Below are positions 7,667-15,953 of a DNA stretch of 21,324 nucleotides, piece after piece. The stretch is from CAYXOX01 sp964466745 (GTDB taxonomy: Bacteria; Pseudomonadota; Alphaproteobacteria; Rhodobacterales; Rhodobacteraceae). Within the stretch, counting starts at the first letter, position 1, and each line of letters begins with the position of its first letter. The stretch covers positions 1-21,324 of the forward strand of contig CAYXOX010000040.1 of NCBI GenBank assembly GCA_964466745.1, written 5' to 3'. Below the pieces are notes generated by a model. That model had not been told where the DNA came from. It searched no databases and saw only the letters and a program-made list of their open reading frames with translations. Position numbers and translations under genes: made by a program.

Positions 7667-8269
7667 GCGTGGCCTCTTCCGTTCGTTCGGGACATTGAAC
7701 CACCTTACACCAGAAAAATGCCATACCGTGCCGGCGAAAACGGGAACTGTCCTGTGTTGTGGACGCGTCCCCGTCGAACGTGACGGAAATGTAGCCGAAA
7801 CCCGATTCCCCGGCGGATTTCCTGGGTCGCAACCGAACGCAGATCAGCTGTTCGCGTGCGGCAAACCTGCGAGCCCGACGACGATCCGGCACTCGGGTGG
7901 TTCCATGTGCCAGCATCGGGAAGGCACCCCTCGCGCACAGCCGTTGCGTCAGGCGCTCATGCCTGCCGCGCGTCAAGCCGGCGATGAATCAAGGGGGCGA
8001 TCCCGTGGGTGCTTGTTGGATCGCGCACGAGCTCAGGCCGTGCGCCCGCTTTTTCGTCCAGCGTGATGCCAAGGCGACACGCTGCGCGCCACCCTCACGG
8101 CGCGGTGGCCGGATCGCGGGTCCATCCTGACGCCCGCTGCGGCTTTCGTGTTGCTACAGCTTCCGCCAGGTTCCCGCACCGAACGACGTCACGCTGGGGG
8201 GAAAACCGGGGAGCACAAAACCTCTCCAAGGCCTTGAGGCAAAGCAATTTCAGTTTTTTCAGGAGGTCT
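7667..8269. other. Intergenic stretch between hsdM relic and tRNA-Ala, no gene recognised
   Basis: About 600 bases upstream of the hsdM relic and beyond the tRNA 3' end. Short open frames on both strands have no recognisable motif or good start signal. No direct repeat of the tRNA 3' end, integrase or transposase could be identified by eye. A short palindrome (AAGGCCTT, near 8228-8236) and a T-run (8254-8259) lie just beyond the tRNA; neither makes a convincing terminator for the tRNA strand. Confidence 0.45.
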
Positions 8270-8345
<76 letters not shown>

Positions 8346-8355
8346 CCGAGGGCGG

Positions 8356-8384
8356 CATATGCTCCGCGCCTCGGGCGATGTCAA
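8356..8384 (-). promoter_or_regulatory. Sigma-70-type promoter of the tRNA-Ala gene
   Basis: On the minus strand a perfect -35 box TTGACA (8384-8379) is followed, after exactly 17 bases, by CATATG (8361-8356), an acceptable -10 box. The tRNA 5' end begins ten bases further on. This is the clearest promoter in the window. Confidence 0.75.
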
Positions 8385-8431
8385 GCCGCGGGCCCTTGCC
8401 CGGCGGCGGCTTTCGGGCCAAACGCGATGGC

Positions 8432-9013
8432 ATGTACAGCGATGCGGCGGATCCCTACTTCTTCGGGTATGGCAGCCTCGTGAACCGGGCCACGCACGAG
8501 TTGGTGGGCGAGGCGCGGCACGCGCGGCTCAGAGGCTGGCGGCGGATGTGGCGGCACACGCCGTTGCGCCCGGTGGCCTATCTCACCGCGGTGCCCGACC
8601 CCGGCACGCAGATCGACGGGCTCGTTGCGCCCGTTCCCGGTGCGGACTGGCGCGGGCTCGATGCGCGCGAGCATGCCTACCGCCGGGTCATGGTTTCTGG
8701 CGAGGTCGAGCACGGGCTCGAAGGCGCCGCGATCGTGGCCACCTACACCATCTCGGAGGGGATGCACGGGCCCGCGAACGAGACCCACCCGATCCTGCTG
8801 AGCTATATCGACACCGTCGTGCAGGGATACCTCGCGGAGTACGGGCACGGCGGCGTGCGCGCGTTCTTTGCCACGACCTCGGGCTGGGATGCCCCTGTTC
8901 TCGATGACAGGGGAGCCCCGCGATACCGCCGCCACCGGCCATGCGCTGATGCCGAGCGTGCCCTCACCGATGCGCTTCTGGCCGAGGTGGGTGCCCGGAT
9001 CTTGCCGGGCTGA
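8432..9013 (+). CDS. Gamma-glutamylcyclotransferase/AIG2-like protein
   Basis: This 193-residue protein has the GGCT/AIG2 fold signature: YFFGYGSLVN near the N-terminus (YGSL at residues 13-16) and a LDAREHAYRR segment whose E80 lies where the family's catalytic glutamate is found. Members convert gamma-glutamyl dipeptides or amines to 5-oxoproline, but many are uncharacterised. The ATG at 8432 places the YGSL motif close to the N-terminus as usual; the ribosome-binding site is weak. An in-frame ATG at 8378 overlaps the tRNA promoter and is less likely. The gene stands alone and converges on nadD with 37 bases between them. The fold call is confident; the substrate is not known. Confidence 0.82.
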   Translation: MYSDAADPYFFGYGSLVNRATHELVGEARHARLRGWRRMWRHTPLRPVAYLTAVPDPGTQIDGLVAPVPGADWRGLDAREHAYRRVMVSGEVEHGLEGAAIVATYTISEGMHGPANETHPILLSYIDTVVQGYLAEYGHGGVRAFFATTSGWDAPVLDDRGAPRYRRHRPCADAERALTDALLAEVGARILPG

Positions 9014-9050
9014 TCGCGGCGTGCATGCGCCTGCGTGCGTGCCCGCACCG

Positions 9051-9656
9051 TCACCCCGGCCAGTCGCCCCTTTCGCGGATGGCGGTGGAGGAGAGCCCGC
9101 TCATGGGCGCGTTGAGAAAGCTCCAGGCGGGTGGTTCCATGCCCGGCAGCGCGGCGGCACGGGCGGCGGGAATCCGGGCGCGGCGCAGCACTCGCGCCGC
9201 CTTGGAGACGCGGGCCGAAATCCTGTCGCCCGGCCGGGCGATCACGACCATGGGCACCCGGCCGGCGATCTCGCGCCAGCGCTCCCAGCGGTGAAACTGG
9301 GCAAGGTTGTCGGCGCCCATGATCCAGAGGAAACGCACGCCGGGGTAGGCGGCCTGGAGAGCGGCGATGGTCTCTGCCGTGAATCGCGTTCCGGCCGCCG
9401 CCTCGAAGGCGGTGACCGCGATGCGCGGGTGATCCACGATGGCACGGGCGGCGGCGAGGCGTCGCTCGAGCGGTGCCGGCCCGCGCCGCTTGAGCGGATT
9501 GCCCGGCGACACCAGCCACCATACCCGGTCGAGCCCCACGCGCGCCAGCGCCACCCGGCTGACGTGCAGATGCCCGGCGTGGGGCGGATCGAACGACCCG
9601 CCGAACAGCCCGATGCTCTGGCCGGCCCGGGCGGGCGGGCCGAAGGAGCGCAGCAT
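9051..9656 (-). CDS. nadD: Nicotinate-nucleotide adenylyltransferase
   Basis: This 201-residue NadD-type protein transfers AMP from ATP to nicotinate mononucleotide to give deamido-NAD, an essential step of NAD synthesis in the cytoplasm. The nucleotidyltransferase signature GGSFDPPHAGHLHVS carries H26 and H29 of the HxxH motif. The second motif, SSTAIR (S189-R194), lies near the C-terminus. FLWIMGADNLAQFHRW is also typical of NadD. The ATG at 9656 is eight bases after the aldo/keto reductase stop, so the two are cotranscribed. The protein ends only seven residues after SSTAIR, shorter than the tail I expect from E. coli NadD. The usual obgE/proBA/rsfS neighbours are absent. Confidence 0.93.
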   Translation of the reverse strand: MLRSFGPPARAGQSIGLFGGSFDPPHAGHLHVSRVALARVGLDRVWWLVSPGNPLKRRGPAPLERRLAAARAIVDHPRIAVTAFEAAAGTRFTAETIAALQAAYPGVRFLWIMGADNLAQFHRWERWREIAGRVPMVVIARPGDRISARVSKAARVLRRARIPAARAAALPGMEPPAWSFLNAPMSGLSSTAIRERGDWPG

Positions 9657-9664
9657 CGTTGCGC

Positions 9665-10702
9665 TCAAGCCAGCTCGGCCGATTGGGCCCAGAGATTGAT
9701 CTCCTCGTCGGTGGCGTGCAGATCGATCTCTTCCAGCTCCGCCTCCGTGAACGCGAGATTGGCCACCGCGCCGGCGCAATCCTGCACCTGCTCGGGGCGC
9801 GAGGCTCCGATGAGCGCTGTGGTCACCCGTTCGCCGCGGAGCACCCAGGCGATGGCCATCTGGGCGAGCGTCTGCCCCCGGCGGTCGGCGATGGCGGCCA
9901 GCGCGCGCACCTTCTCGAGCGCGCGCGGCGTGATCGTGCCCGGGGCCAGCGAGGCATCCCGCGCGGCGCGGCTGCCGGCCGGGATGCCGCCGAGGTACTT
10001 GCCGGTCAGGATACCCTGCGCCAGCGGCGTGAAGGCAATCGAGCCGACGCCGAGTTCTTCGAGCGTGTCGAGCAGCCCGTCGCGCTCCACCCAGCGGTTG
10101 AGCATGTTGTAGGCCGGCTGGTGGATCAGGCACGGCGTGCCGAGATCCCGCAGGATCTCGACCGCTTCGCGGGTGCGCTGCGAGTTGTAGGAGGAGATGC
10201 CCGCGTAGAGCGCGCGCCCCGAGCGCACGATCTCGTCGAGCGCGCCCATGGTCTCTTCCAGCGGCGTCTCGGGGTCGAACCGGTGCGAATAGAAGATGTC
10301 GACGTAGTCGAGGCCCATGCGCTCGAGCGACTGGTCGCAGGAGGCGATGAGATACTTCCGGCTTCCCCATTCTCCGTAGGGCCCCGGCCACATCCGGTAG
10401 CCGGCCTTCGACGAGATGATCAGCTCGTCGCGCAGCCTTGCGAAATCGGTTCTCAGGATCTCTCCGAAGGCTTCCTCGGCGCTGCCGGGCGGCGGCCCGT
10501 AGTTGTTGGCGAGATCGAAATGGGTGATCCCGTGGTCGAAGGCGGTGCGGCAGATGGCGCGCTTGGTGTCATGGGGTGTGTCGTGGCCGAAGTTGTGCCA
10601 CAGGCCGAGGCTGATTGCCGGCAGCTTGAGGCCCGAAGCTCCACACCGGCGGTAGACCATCTTCTCGTAGCGTGTGTCCGACGGGCAATAATCGGTGGTC
10701 AT
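9665..10702 (-). CDS. yghZ: Aldo/keto reductase, L-glyceraldehyde 3-phosphate reductase type
   Basis: This 345-residue protein is closely similar along its length to the E. coli YghZ/Gpr group (AKR14), NADPH-dependent reductases of L-glyceraldehyde 3-phosphate and methylglyoxal. The catalytic tetrad is visible: D63 and Y68 in HFDLANNYGPPPG, K99 in IISSKAGY and H140 in FYSHRFDP. Other shared segments are WPGPYGEWGSRKYL, IHQPAYNMLNRWV, AFTPLAQGILTGKYL and IGASRPEQV. The ATG at 10702 has GGGAG six bases upstream; M15 is an alternative start but the first 14 residues look authentic for the group. It leads a two-gene unit with nadD and is divergent from the acidic lipoprotein gene. Its role is probably detoxification of reactive triose by-products. 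Confidence 0.93.
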   Translation of the reverse strand: MTTDYCPSDTRYEKMVYRRCGASGLKLPAISLGLWHNFGHDTPHDTKRAICRTAFDHGITHFDLANNYGPPPGSAEEAFGEILRTDFARLRDELIISSKAGYRMWPGPYGEWGSRKYLIASCDQSLERMGLDYVDIFYSHRFDPETPLEETMGALDEIVRSGRALYAGISSYNSQRTREAVEILRDLGTPCLIHQPAYNMLNRWVERDGLLDTLEELGVGSIAFTPLAQGILTGKYLGGIPAGSRAARDASLAPGTITPRALEKVRALAAIADRRGQTLAQMAIAWVLRGERVTTALIGASRPEQVQDCAGAVANLAFTEAELEEIDLHATDEEINLWAQSAELA

Positions 10703-10863
10703 CCAGTGCTCCCGGTTGTGGTTTGAGGCCTTCTAGGCGAATGTGCACCAATGTGTATAGTCAAGGCGATAGGTGTCAGCGATCGATGCCCGGAGCGATA
10801 CTTCCCCGGCGCCGTTTGAACAAGCCGAGTCCACCGCGGCAAGACCCGTAACGGAGAACACTG
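10703..10863. promoter_or_regulatory. Divergent intergenic control region
   Basis: The 161 bases separate the aldo/keto reductase start (-) from the lipoprotein start (+) and must hold promoters for both. A TATAGT at 10756-10761 is a possible -10 box for the plus strand, without a clear -35 at the right distance. Two copies of ATGTGNA lie side by side (10741-10747 and 10751-10757) and could be a regulator site. GGAG at 10853-10856 is the ribosome-binding site of the lipoprotein gene. Confidence 0.4.
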
Positions 10864-13293
10864 ATGGACCTCCCCGCAACCGCCCCCCGAGGCACCCGTT
10901 CCTTCAAGCGGCTTCTCGATGCATGGGAGCGCGCCGGCGCGTCGCGCGCGCGAGCTGGGCTGGCAATGCCGCTTGTGGCGGTGTCGCTCGCAGCCTGCAC
11001 CGAGGAGGAGAAGGACGCCATCCTCGACCTCATCGATGACGATGTGCCCGAGACGCCCGGAGACGGGAACGGGGATGACGATACCCCGGCTCCGCCCGCG
11101 GTGGATTTCGTCAGCGGCGGGCCGGGCGAGCAGCCTGCCCTGCCGGAGCAGGGCAACGGGGATCCGGTCGCGCCCGTGCCGGTCCCGCAGTATATTCCCG
11201 GCGACGAAGACGATGACGATGCGCCGCTCGCCGCGGCCTCGATCTTTCCCATGGGCATGGGGCTGGTCGGCCTGATGCCCGAGGACATCGCCCTCTTTCT
11301 CGAGGATCTCGACCTCGTGGACGGGTGGCCCGACGTGGACCGCAACGACGACGGCGATATCGTCGATTTCGATCTCTCGGCGCTGAGCTTCCTGACGGCC
11401 AGCCTCAACGAGATGCTTGCAGACCCCGGATACAACGACGGCGATGGCGGCGGCGGAAGCAAGCACGACGTCTGGCTTCAGGGGCTGCTCGATCGGCTCG
11501 AAGGCCGCGGCGGGGAGCCCGGCGGCGCGTTCGACGGCGACGAGGGCCTCGAAGACGAGCCGCTGACCGACGAGGACATTCCCGAGGTGATCCTCGACTG
11601 GCTCCGTGCCGAAGGCGCCGATCAGACGCAGGACGGCCTGCTGCTTTCCCAGTACATCGCCGATTTCGCCAACGACGCGGGCATCGTGCCGCCGTCGGAG
11701 GCGCTGGGCTTCGGCCTCAAGGTCTGGAAGGTGGGTACGACCGACTACGCGCCCGGCGACGTCGCCCCGACTGCGGGCCTGATCGACCTCACCGACGGTG
11801 TGGGCGATCCGGGCCCGGGCTTCGGGAACCCGGCCAACCGCTATCCCTGGTCGATGACGGTGGAGGGCGACGATCTTTTCGTGGGCGTGCTCAACGGCAA
11901 TGCCCTGCCGCTGAACCTGCTCTTCAACGTTGCATCCCTGCTGGACGATCCGACCCAGCCGCTCAACTTCCCGACGCTTTTCACCGAGGGTCCGGAGATC
12001 TGGCGCTGGTCGCCGGATGACGGCGCGACCACCCCTGACGGTGGCGAGTGGGAGCAGGTGCTCGCCCCGGACGATCTTCCGGGGCTCGAGGGCCAGGCGG
12101 GTGTGCGCGAGCTTCTGCCCTGGGACGGTGCGATCTACGCGGCGACATCCAACAACCTCTTTCCGTTCCTCCTGCAGGCGTCGAACGATCGCGCGGAGCT
12201 TCTGGTCAGCACGAACGGGGGCGACAGCTGGGCGCGGGTGGCGGGCAACTCCAGCAGCCCCGATCTCTTCGACAACCCGCTCACCTCCTCCGTGCGTACC
12301 ATGGAGGTGATAAACGACGAGCTCTACGTCGGCACCGAGGTGGCTGCGGTGGTTCCCGCTCTTCTGGGCGGCGGCGGCCTTGGCCTGCCCGCACCCGAGC
12401 TTTGGGTGTTCTCCAACAGCGGGCCCAACCCCTGGCGGCAGATCGACGATCCCGTCATCGAGGGGATCGCGATCTCCGAAATCCTCGCCATCGACGACGT
12501 GGGAGACACCGGCGGCTCGGGCGCGTCCGACGTGATCTTCGGAAATTGGAACGGCGGCAGCTTCAGCCTCTACTGGTACGACGAGGACATCGACGAAGTG
12601 TTCGACATTTCCCCCACGGAATTCGAGTACATCGGTGGCGGCGACGAAACGGAGTTCACCTCCGGCTCTCCCGGCACAACTGGCCTGACCGCGGGCGATT
12701 TCGACGAGTACACGCCTTTCAACGATCTTGGCGTCATTAAGCTCTTCGAGTTCGACGGTTTCACCTATCTCGGAACGGTGGACTATTTCGAGGGTGCCTC
12801 GCTGATGCGCTCTGACGATCCGACCGACCCGACCTCCTGGGAGCTGATCACCACGAACGGTTTCTATACCGAGCGGGACAACTTCTCCTTCGACAGCGGC
12901 AGCCTCGACGAGCCCGATCCCTTCAACGGCAATCTCTACATCTGGTCGGCAACCGAGGTGACGACCGACGCCAGCGGTTTGCCGCTGACGACCCCCGAGC
13001 TTTACATCGGGACGTTCGCCGGTCTGCTCGGCGATCCGGCGCAGGTGATCCGGCTCACCCATGACGGGCCCGATGCCGAGGGCGGGGCAGACGTCTCGCT
13101 CGAATTCCTCAGCCCCGATGCCTTCGGAGCAACGCCGCCGATCCCGCTGGGCGACATCTCGCAGGTTTACGGTATCCGCTCGCTGGATACCTCCGAGACG
13201 ACCGGCGAGCTGGACAACATCTTCGTGGGGGGCAGCACCTCCATCGTCCTGCCCGATCTGGCCGACGATCCCTACGTGCCCGGGATCGTCTGA
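10864..13293 (+). CDS. Large acidic predicted lipoprotein with EF-hand-like loop and propeller-like repeats
   Basis: This 809-residue protein is of no family I recognise. The ATG at 10864 follows GGAG at 10853-10856. A basic N-terminal segment, a hydrophobic stretch (LAMPLVAVSLAAC) and a lipobox cysteine at C45 indicate an exported lipoprotein. Residues ~46-75 form an Asp/Glu/Pro/Gly linker. DRNDDGDIVDFD (159-170) fits a 12-residue EF-hand/dockerin-type calcium loop at all consensus positions. From ~329 onward, beta-strand units of the form LYxGT recur: LFVGV (338), IYAAT (424), LYVGT (487), TYLGT (634), LYIWS (691) and LYIGT (713). Alongside them is a BNR-like STNGGDSWARV, which suggests a beta-propeller. 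The whole protein is strongly acidic, fitting a saline or calcium-rich cell-surface setting. It is apparently monocistronic and ends at a strong hairpin. Function is unknown. Confidence 0.85.
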   Translation: MDLPATAPRGTRSFKRLLDAWERAGASRARAGLAMPLVAVSLAACTEEEKDAILDLIDDDVPETPGDGNGDDDTPAPPAVDFVSGGPGEQPALPEQGNGDPVAPVPVPQYIPGDEDDDDAPLAAASIFPMGMGLVGLMPEDIALFLEDLDLVDGWPDVDRNDDGDIVDFDLSALSFLTASLNEMLADPGYNDGDGGGGSKHDVWLQGLLDRLEGRGGEPGGAFDGDEGLEDEPLTDEDIPEVILDWLRAEGADQTQDGLLLSQYIADFANDAGIVPPSEALGFGLKVWKVGTTDYAPGDVAPTAGLIDLTDGVGDPGPGFGNPANRYPWSMTVEGDDLFVGVLNGNALPLNLLFNVASLLDDPTQPLNFPTLFTEGPEIWRWSPDDGATTPDGGEWEQVLAPDDLPGLEGQAGVRELLPWDGAIYAATSNNLFPFLLQASNDRAELLVSTNGGDSWARVAGNSSSPDLFDNPLTSSVRTMEVINDELYVGTEVAAVVPALLGGGGLGLPAPELWVFSNSGPNPWRQIDDPVIEGIAISEILAIDDVGDTGGSGASDVIFGNWNGGSFSLYWYDEDIDEVFDISPTEFEYIGGGDETEFTSGSPGTTGLTAGDFDEYTPFNDLGVIKLFEFDGFTYLGTVDYFEGASLMRSDDPTDPTSWELITTNGFYTERDNFSFDSGSLDEPDPFNGNLYIWSATEVTTDASGLPLTTPELYIGTFAGLLGDPAQVIRLTHDGPDAEGGADVSLEFLSPDAFGATPPIPLGDISQVYGIRSLDTSETTGELDNIFVGGSTSIVLPDLADDPYVPGIV

Positions 13294-13299
13294 GCCGGA

Positions 13300-13327
13300 G
13301 CCGGCCCCGCAGCCACGCGGGGCCGGC
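13300..13327. terminator. Bidirectional GC-rich terminator hairpin
   Basis: GCCGGCCCCGC (13300-13310) pairs perfectly with GCGGGGCCGGC (13317-13327) across a 6-base loop. It starts seven bases after the lipoprotein stop and ends three bases before the ABC ATPase stop on the other strand. There is no T tract, but the 11-bp GC stem placed between convergent genes is a strong candidate terminator for both. Confidence 0.7.
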
Positions 13328-13330
13328 CGC

Positions 13331-14062
13331 TCAGCCCGCGAGGCGACTGAGGAAGGCGCGGGTGCGCGGATGGCTCGGTGCGCCGAAGAGGGCCTCGGGC
13401 GTGCCCTTCTCCACGATCTGGCCGCCGTCGAGAAAGCACACGGTGTCGGCCAGCTCGCGGGCGAACCCCATCTCGTGCGTGGCCAGTACCATCGTCATCC
13501 CGTCGTCGCGCAGCTGCCGAAGCACGGCCAGCACCTCGCCCACCAGCTCCGGGTCGAGCGCGGAGGTGATCTCGTCGAAAAGCATGATCTCGGGTGCCAT
13601 GGCGAGGGCGCGCACGATGGCGGCGCGCTGCTGCTGTCCACCGGAGAGCTGGTCGGGGTAGTGGTGCATCCGGTCGGCGAGCCCGAAGCGCTCGAACAGC
13701 GCCTCGATACCGGGCTGCAACTCCGCCTCGGGTTTGCGCAGGATGCGCCGGGGGGCGAGTAGAGCGTTCTGCAGCGCCGTCATGTGCGGGAAGAGGTTGA
13801 AGCTCTGGAAGACGATGCCGATGCGCCGCCGCACCGGCAGAGGGTCCACCTCCGGGTCCGAGATGTCGCGCCCGTCGAGCAGGATGATGCCGTCGTCGAT
13901 CGGCTCGAGCAGGTTCATGCACCGCAGGAGCGTGCTCTTTCCCGAGCCCGACGCGCCGATGAGGCAGACCATCTCGCCCGCGTCTACCGTGAGATCGACC
14001 CCCGCAAGCACCTCGGCTGTGCCGAAGCTCTTGCGCACGCCCCGCAGGTCCATCAGCGCCAT
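13331..14062 (-). CDS. Polar amino acid ABC transporter ATP-binding protein (GlnQ-like)
   Basis: This 243-residue ATPase powers an amino-acid importer from the cytoplasmic side. Motifs are complete: Walker A GASGSGKST (36-44), Q-loop Q86 in VFQSFNLFPHM, signature LSGGQQQR (139-146), Walker B LFDEITSALDP (E164), and H-loop H196 in ATHEMGF. The DEIT form and the FQSFNLFPH segment are typical of the GlnQ/HisP group. The ATG at 14062 lies one base after the permease stop (TAG-C-ATG), so translation is coupled; a second ATG three codons on is possible. It is the last gene of the binding protein-permease-ATPase unit. The substrate is not identifiable from sequence. Confidence 0.94.
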   Translation of the reverse strand: MALMDLRGVRKSFGTAEVLAGVDLTVDAGEMVCLIGASGSGKSTLLRCMNLLEPIDDGIILLDGRDISDPEVDPLPVRRRIGIVFQSFNLFPHMTALQNALLAPRRILRKPEAELQPGIEALFERFGLADRMHHYPDQLSGGQQQRAAIVRALAMAPEIMLFDEITSALDPELVGEVLAVLRQLRDDGMTMVLATHEMGFARELADTVCFLDGGQIVEKGTPEALFGAPSHPRTRAFLSRLAG

Positions 14063-14063
14063 G

Positions 14064-14930
14064 CTAGCTGCGCGCCCTGTTCTGCCGCGCGATGAGGTGA
14101 TCGGCATAGCGCGTGGCCGGGATGGTCACCGCGAGAAACAGCACCGCCGCCACAACGTAGGGGGTGAAATTGGCCAGCAGCGACTTGAAGACGCCGGCCT
14201 GCCGCAGCACCTCCACCGGCCCTATGAAGGAAAGGAGCGCGACGTCCTTTTGCAGGGCGATGAGCATGTTCATCTGCGCCGGAACGACCCGCCGGATCGC
14301 TTGCGGCAGCACCACGAAGCGCATCACGTCGCTTTCCGAAAGCCCGAGCGACTGTGCTGCCGCGCGCTGGCTCTTGTGCACGCTCTCGATGCCGGAGCGG
14401 AAGATCTCGGCGACATAGGCCGAGTAGGTGAGGATGAGCGCGAGCGATCCCCAGATGTAGGGGCTGTTCCACGGGCGCTGCAGGCCGAGCCCGGGGACGC
14501 CGAACCCCACGAGATAGACCACCAGGATCACCGGGATGCCGCGGAAGATGTCGGTATAGGCGATCCCGAAGAGCCGCAGGGGAAAGAGGGCCGGCGCGCG
14601 GGCATCGCGGCAGAGCGCGATCAGCAGCCCGAGTACGGCAATTGCCGGGGCGCACCATAGGAAGATCGCGATATCGAGCATGAACGCCTGCAGCATCCTC
14701 GGGAAGGTCTGCACGAAGATGTCGGCGTTGAAGAAGCTGCGCTGCACCGCCTCCCAGCCCGGGGCAAGCGGCACCAGCAGCACAACCGCGAGCACCGCAG
14801 CCGCCGTTGAGGCGCCCGCCACCATGGCCGAGCGGCGCCGGATGCGCCGTTCGTGTTCGAGGCGCCGGTTGCGGGTGGCGGGCCGCGCCGGGGGCGGCGC
14901 GGCCTCGAGTTCTGCCGGTGCGTCGGTCAC
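14064..14930 (-). CDS. Amino acid ABC transporter permease
   Basis: This 288-residue inner-membrane permease is of the His/Glu/Gln group (BPD_transp_1). An Arg-rich cytoplasmic N-terminus is followed by a first membrane helix (about 36-55) and four to five further hydrophobic segments. The cytoplasmic coupling loop is clear near residues 190-230: AAAQSLGLSESDVMRFVVLP, then QAIRRVVPAQMNMLIALQKD, matching the family's EAA-loop, PQA and K-D/S-L pattern. The GTG start at 14930 has GGAG six to nine bases upstream, and the gene begins 13 bases after the binding-protein stop. Only one permease gene is present, so the transporter probably uses a homodimer, unless a second permease lies elsewhere. Confidence 0.93.
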   Translation of the reverse strand: MTDAPAELEAAPPPARPATRNRRLEHERRIRRRSAMVAGASTAAAVLAVVLLVPLAPGWEAVQRSFFNADIFVQTFPRMLQAFMLDIAIFLWCAPAIAVLGLLIALCRDARAPALFPLRLFGIAYTDIFRGIPVILVVYLVGFGVPGLGLQRPWNSPYIWGSLALILTYSAYVAEIFRSGIESVHKSQRAAAQSLGLSESDVMRFVVLPQAIRRVVPAQMNMLIALQKDVALLSFIGPVEVLRQAGVFKSLLANFTPYVVAAVLFLAVTIPATRYADHLIARQNRARS

Positions 14931-14943
14931 GTTCGGCTCCGGA

Positions 14944-15780
14944 TCAGCGGATCACGGGAACGCCGGTTGCCTCCGCGAGCCAGGTGGCCTCGATCTCGGC
15001 GAGGGTGCCGTCTTCAGTGAGTTCGGCGATGGCCGCGTCCACGCATTCCTTCAGCGGGTTGCCCTCCTCCATCAGCATGCCGAACTGATCGGGGTTCTCG
15101 CTCCGGTCGGCGGGGAACTGGCCAAGCACCACCCCGTCGTCGAGGGTCACGGCGGCGAGAAAGAGCGCCGTCGGCAGATCGAAGAGGGCCGCGTCGATCT
15201 GGTTGGCCTTCATGGCCGCGGTCACATCTGTGTTGTCGCCGTAGAGCAGCGGGTCGCGCTCGGGCTGGATCAGCGCCTCGAGCATGGGCACCGCGGTGGT
15301 GTTTGCGTCGGCCCCCCAGACCAGCCCGCGCAGGCTTTCGAGGGTGGCCTCGGCGCCATTGTCGACCACCGGCTGGCGGACGAGAACGGCCATCGCCGCC
15401 GAGTAGTAAGGCAGCGAGAAATCCACGACCTGCTCGCGCTCCGGCGTGATCGAGAACTGCTGCAGGTTCACGTCGAAGTCCTTCGCGCCCGGCTGGATCG
15501 CCTGGTCGAAGGAGGTGCGCACCCAGGACACGTTCTCGGCGGCGAAGCCCATCCGCTCTGCCACGGCATAGGCGACGGCGGCCTCGAAGCCCTCGCCGCT
15601 TTCCGGCGCGTCGTTGTGCACCCAGGGATAGTAGGCGGGGTTGCCCGTGGCGAAGGTGAGCGTACCGGCCGTGATCGTCTTGCCCTCCGCGCAGGCATTC
15701 TGGGCCTGTGTACCGCCGGCCGCGAAGGCGAGCATGGCGGCAAGGGCTGCAGCGGCGTGCGCCGTCTTGAGATGGGTCAT
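14944..15780 (-). CDS. Amino acid ABC transporter substrate-binding protein
   Basis: This 278-residue periplasmic binding protein is of family 3 (SBP_bac_3). The ATG at 15780 has GGGAG at 15791-15787. A signal peptide of about 26 residues ends TQA|QN. The mature protein has TLTFATGNPAYYPWV, then a GEGFEAAVAYAVAERMGF segment and QFSITPEREQVVDFSLPYY, all characteristic of polar amino-acid receptors. Two cysteines, one near the mature N-terminus (C30) and one in LKECVDAAI, could form a disulfide. It starts the three-gene importer unit; its start region faces the end of the RND gene, 173 bases away. The frame is open far upstream inside the RND gene, but without start signals. The ligand is unknown. 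Confidence 0.94.
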   Translation of the reverse strand: MTHLKTAHAAAALAAMLAFAAGGTQAQNACAEGKTITAGTLTFATGNPAYYPWVHNDAPESGEGFEAAVAYAVAERMGFAAENVSWVRTSFDQAIQPGAKDFDVNLQQFSITPEREQVVDFSLPYYSAAMAVLVRQPVVDNGAEATLESLRGLVWGADANTTAVPMLEALIQPERDPLLYGDNTDVTAAMKANQIDAALFDLPTALFLAAVTLDDGVVLGQFPADRSENPDQFGMLMEEGNPLKECVDAAIAELTEDGTLAEIEATWLAEATGVPVIR

Positions 15781-15923
15781 CGAGATCTCCCGTGGTGGCA
15801 AATGCGACTGGCGAATGAAGGCAAGTTGCTCGGCGCTTGTCCAGAGCCCGCACGCGGGCGCCGCCGCGCGGAGCCGCGATCGGCCGTGCGGTGCCTGCGG
15901 TTGCGGCACTGCCTCGGGCGGCA

Positions 15924-15944
15924 GGGGCCGAGGCTCCCGGCCCC
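15924..15944 (-). terminator. Probable terminator hairpin after the RND pump gene
   Basis: A perfect 7-bp stem GGGGCCG / CGGCCCC with a 7-base loop begins ten bases past the RND stop codon on the minus strand. No T tract follows. It probably separates the efflux operon from the downstream amino-acid importer. Confidence 0.5.
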
Positions 15945-15953
15945 GCGATCGCC

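Noticed and set aside
6096..7976. 626-codon minus-strand frame across the restriction-modification relic
   Set aside because: Only a central part (about 6490-6865) is HsdS-like. The rest is an out-of-frame reading of hsdM or non-coding DNA, so it is not one gene.
7596..8066. 156-codon plus-strand frame between hsdM relic and tRNA
   Set aside because: It starts antisense inside the hsdM relic, lacks a ribosome-binding site and shows no recognisable domain.
10699..13062. 787-codon open frame on the minus strand opposite the acidic lipoprotein
   Set aside because: The plus-strand frame has a start signal, lipobox, calcium loop and repeats; the antisense product is a His/Arg/Val-rich mirror with no family motif.
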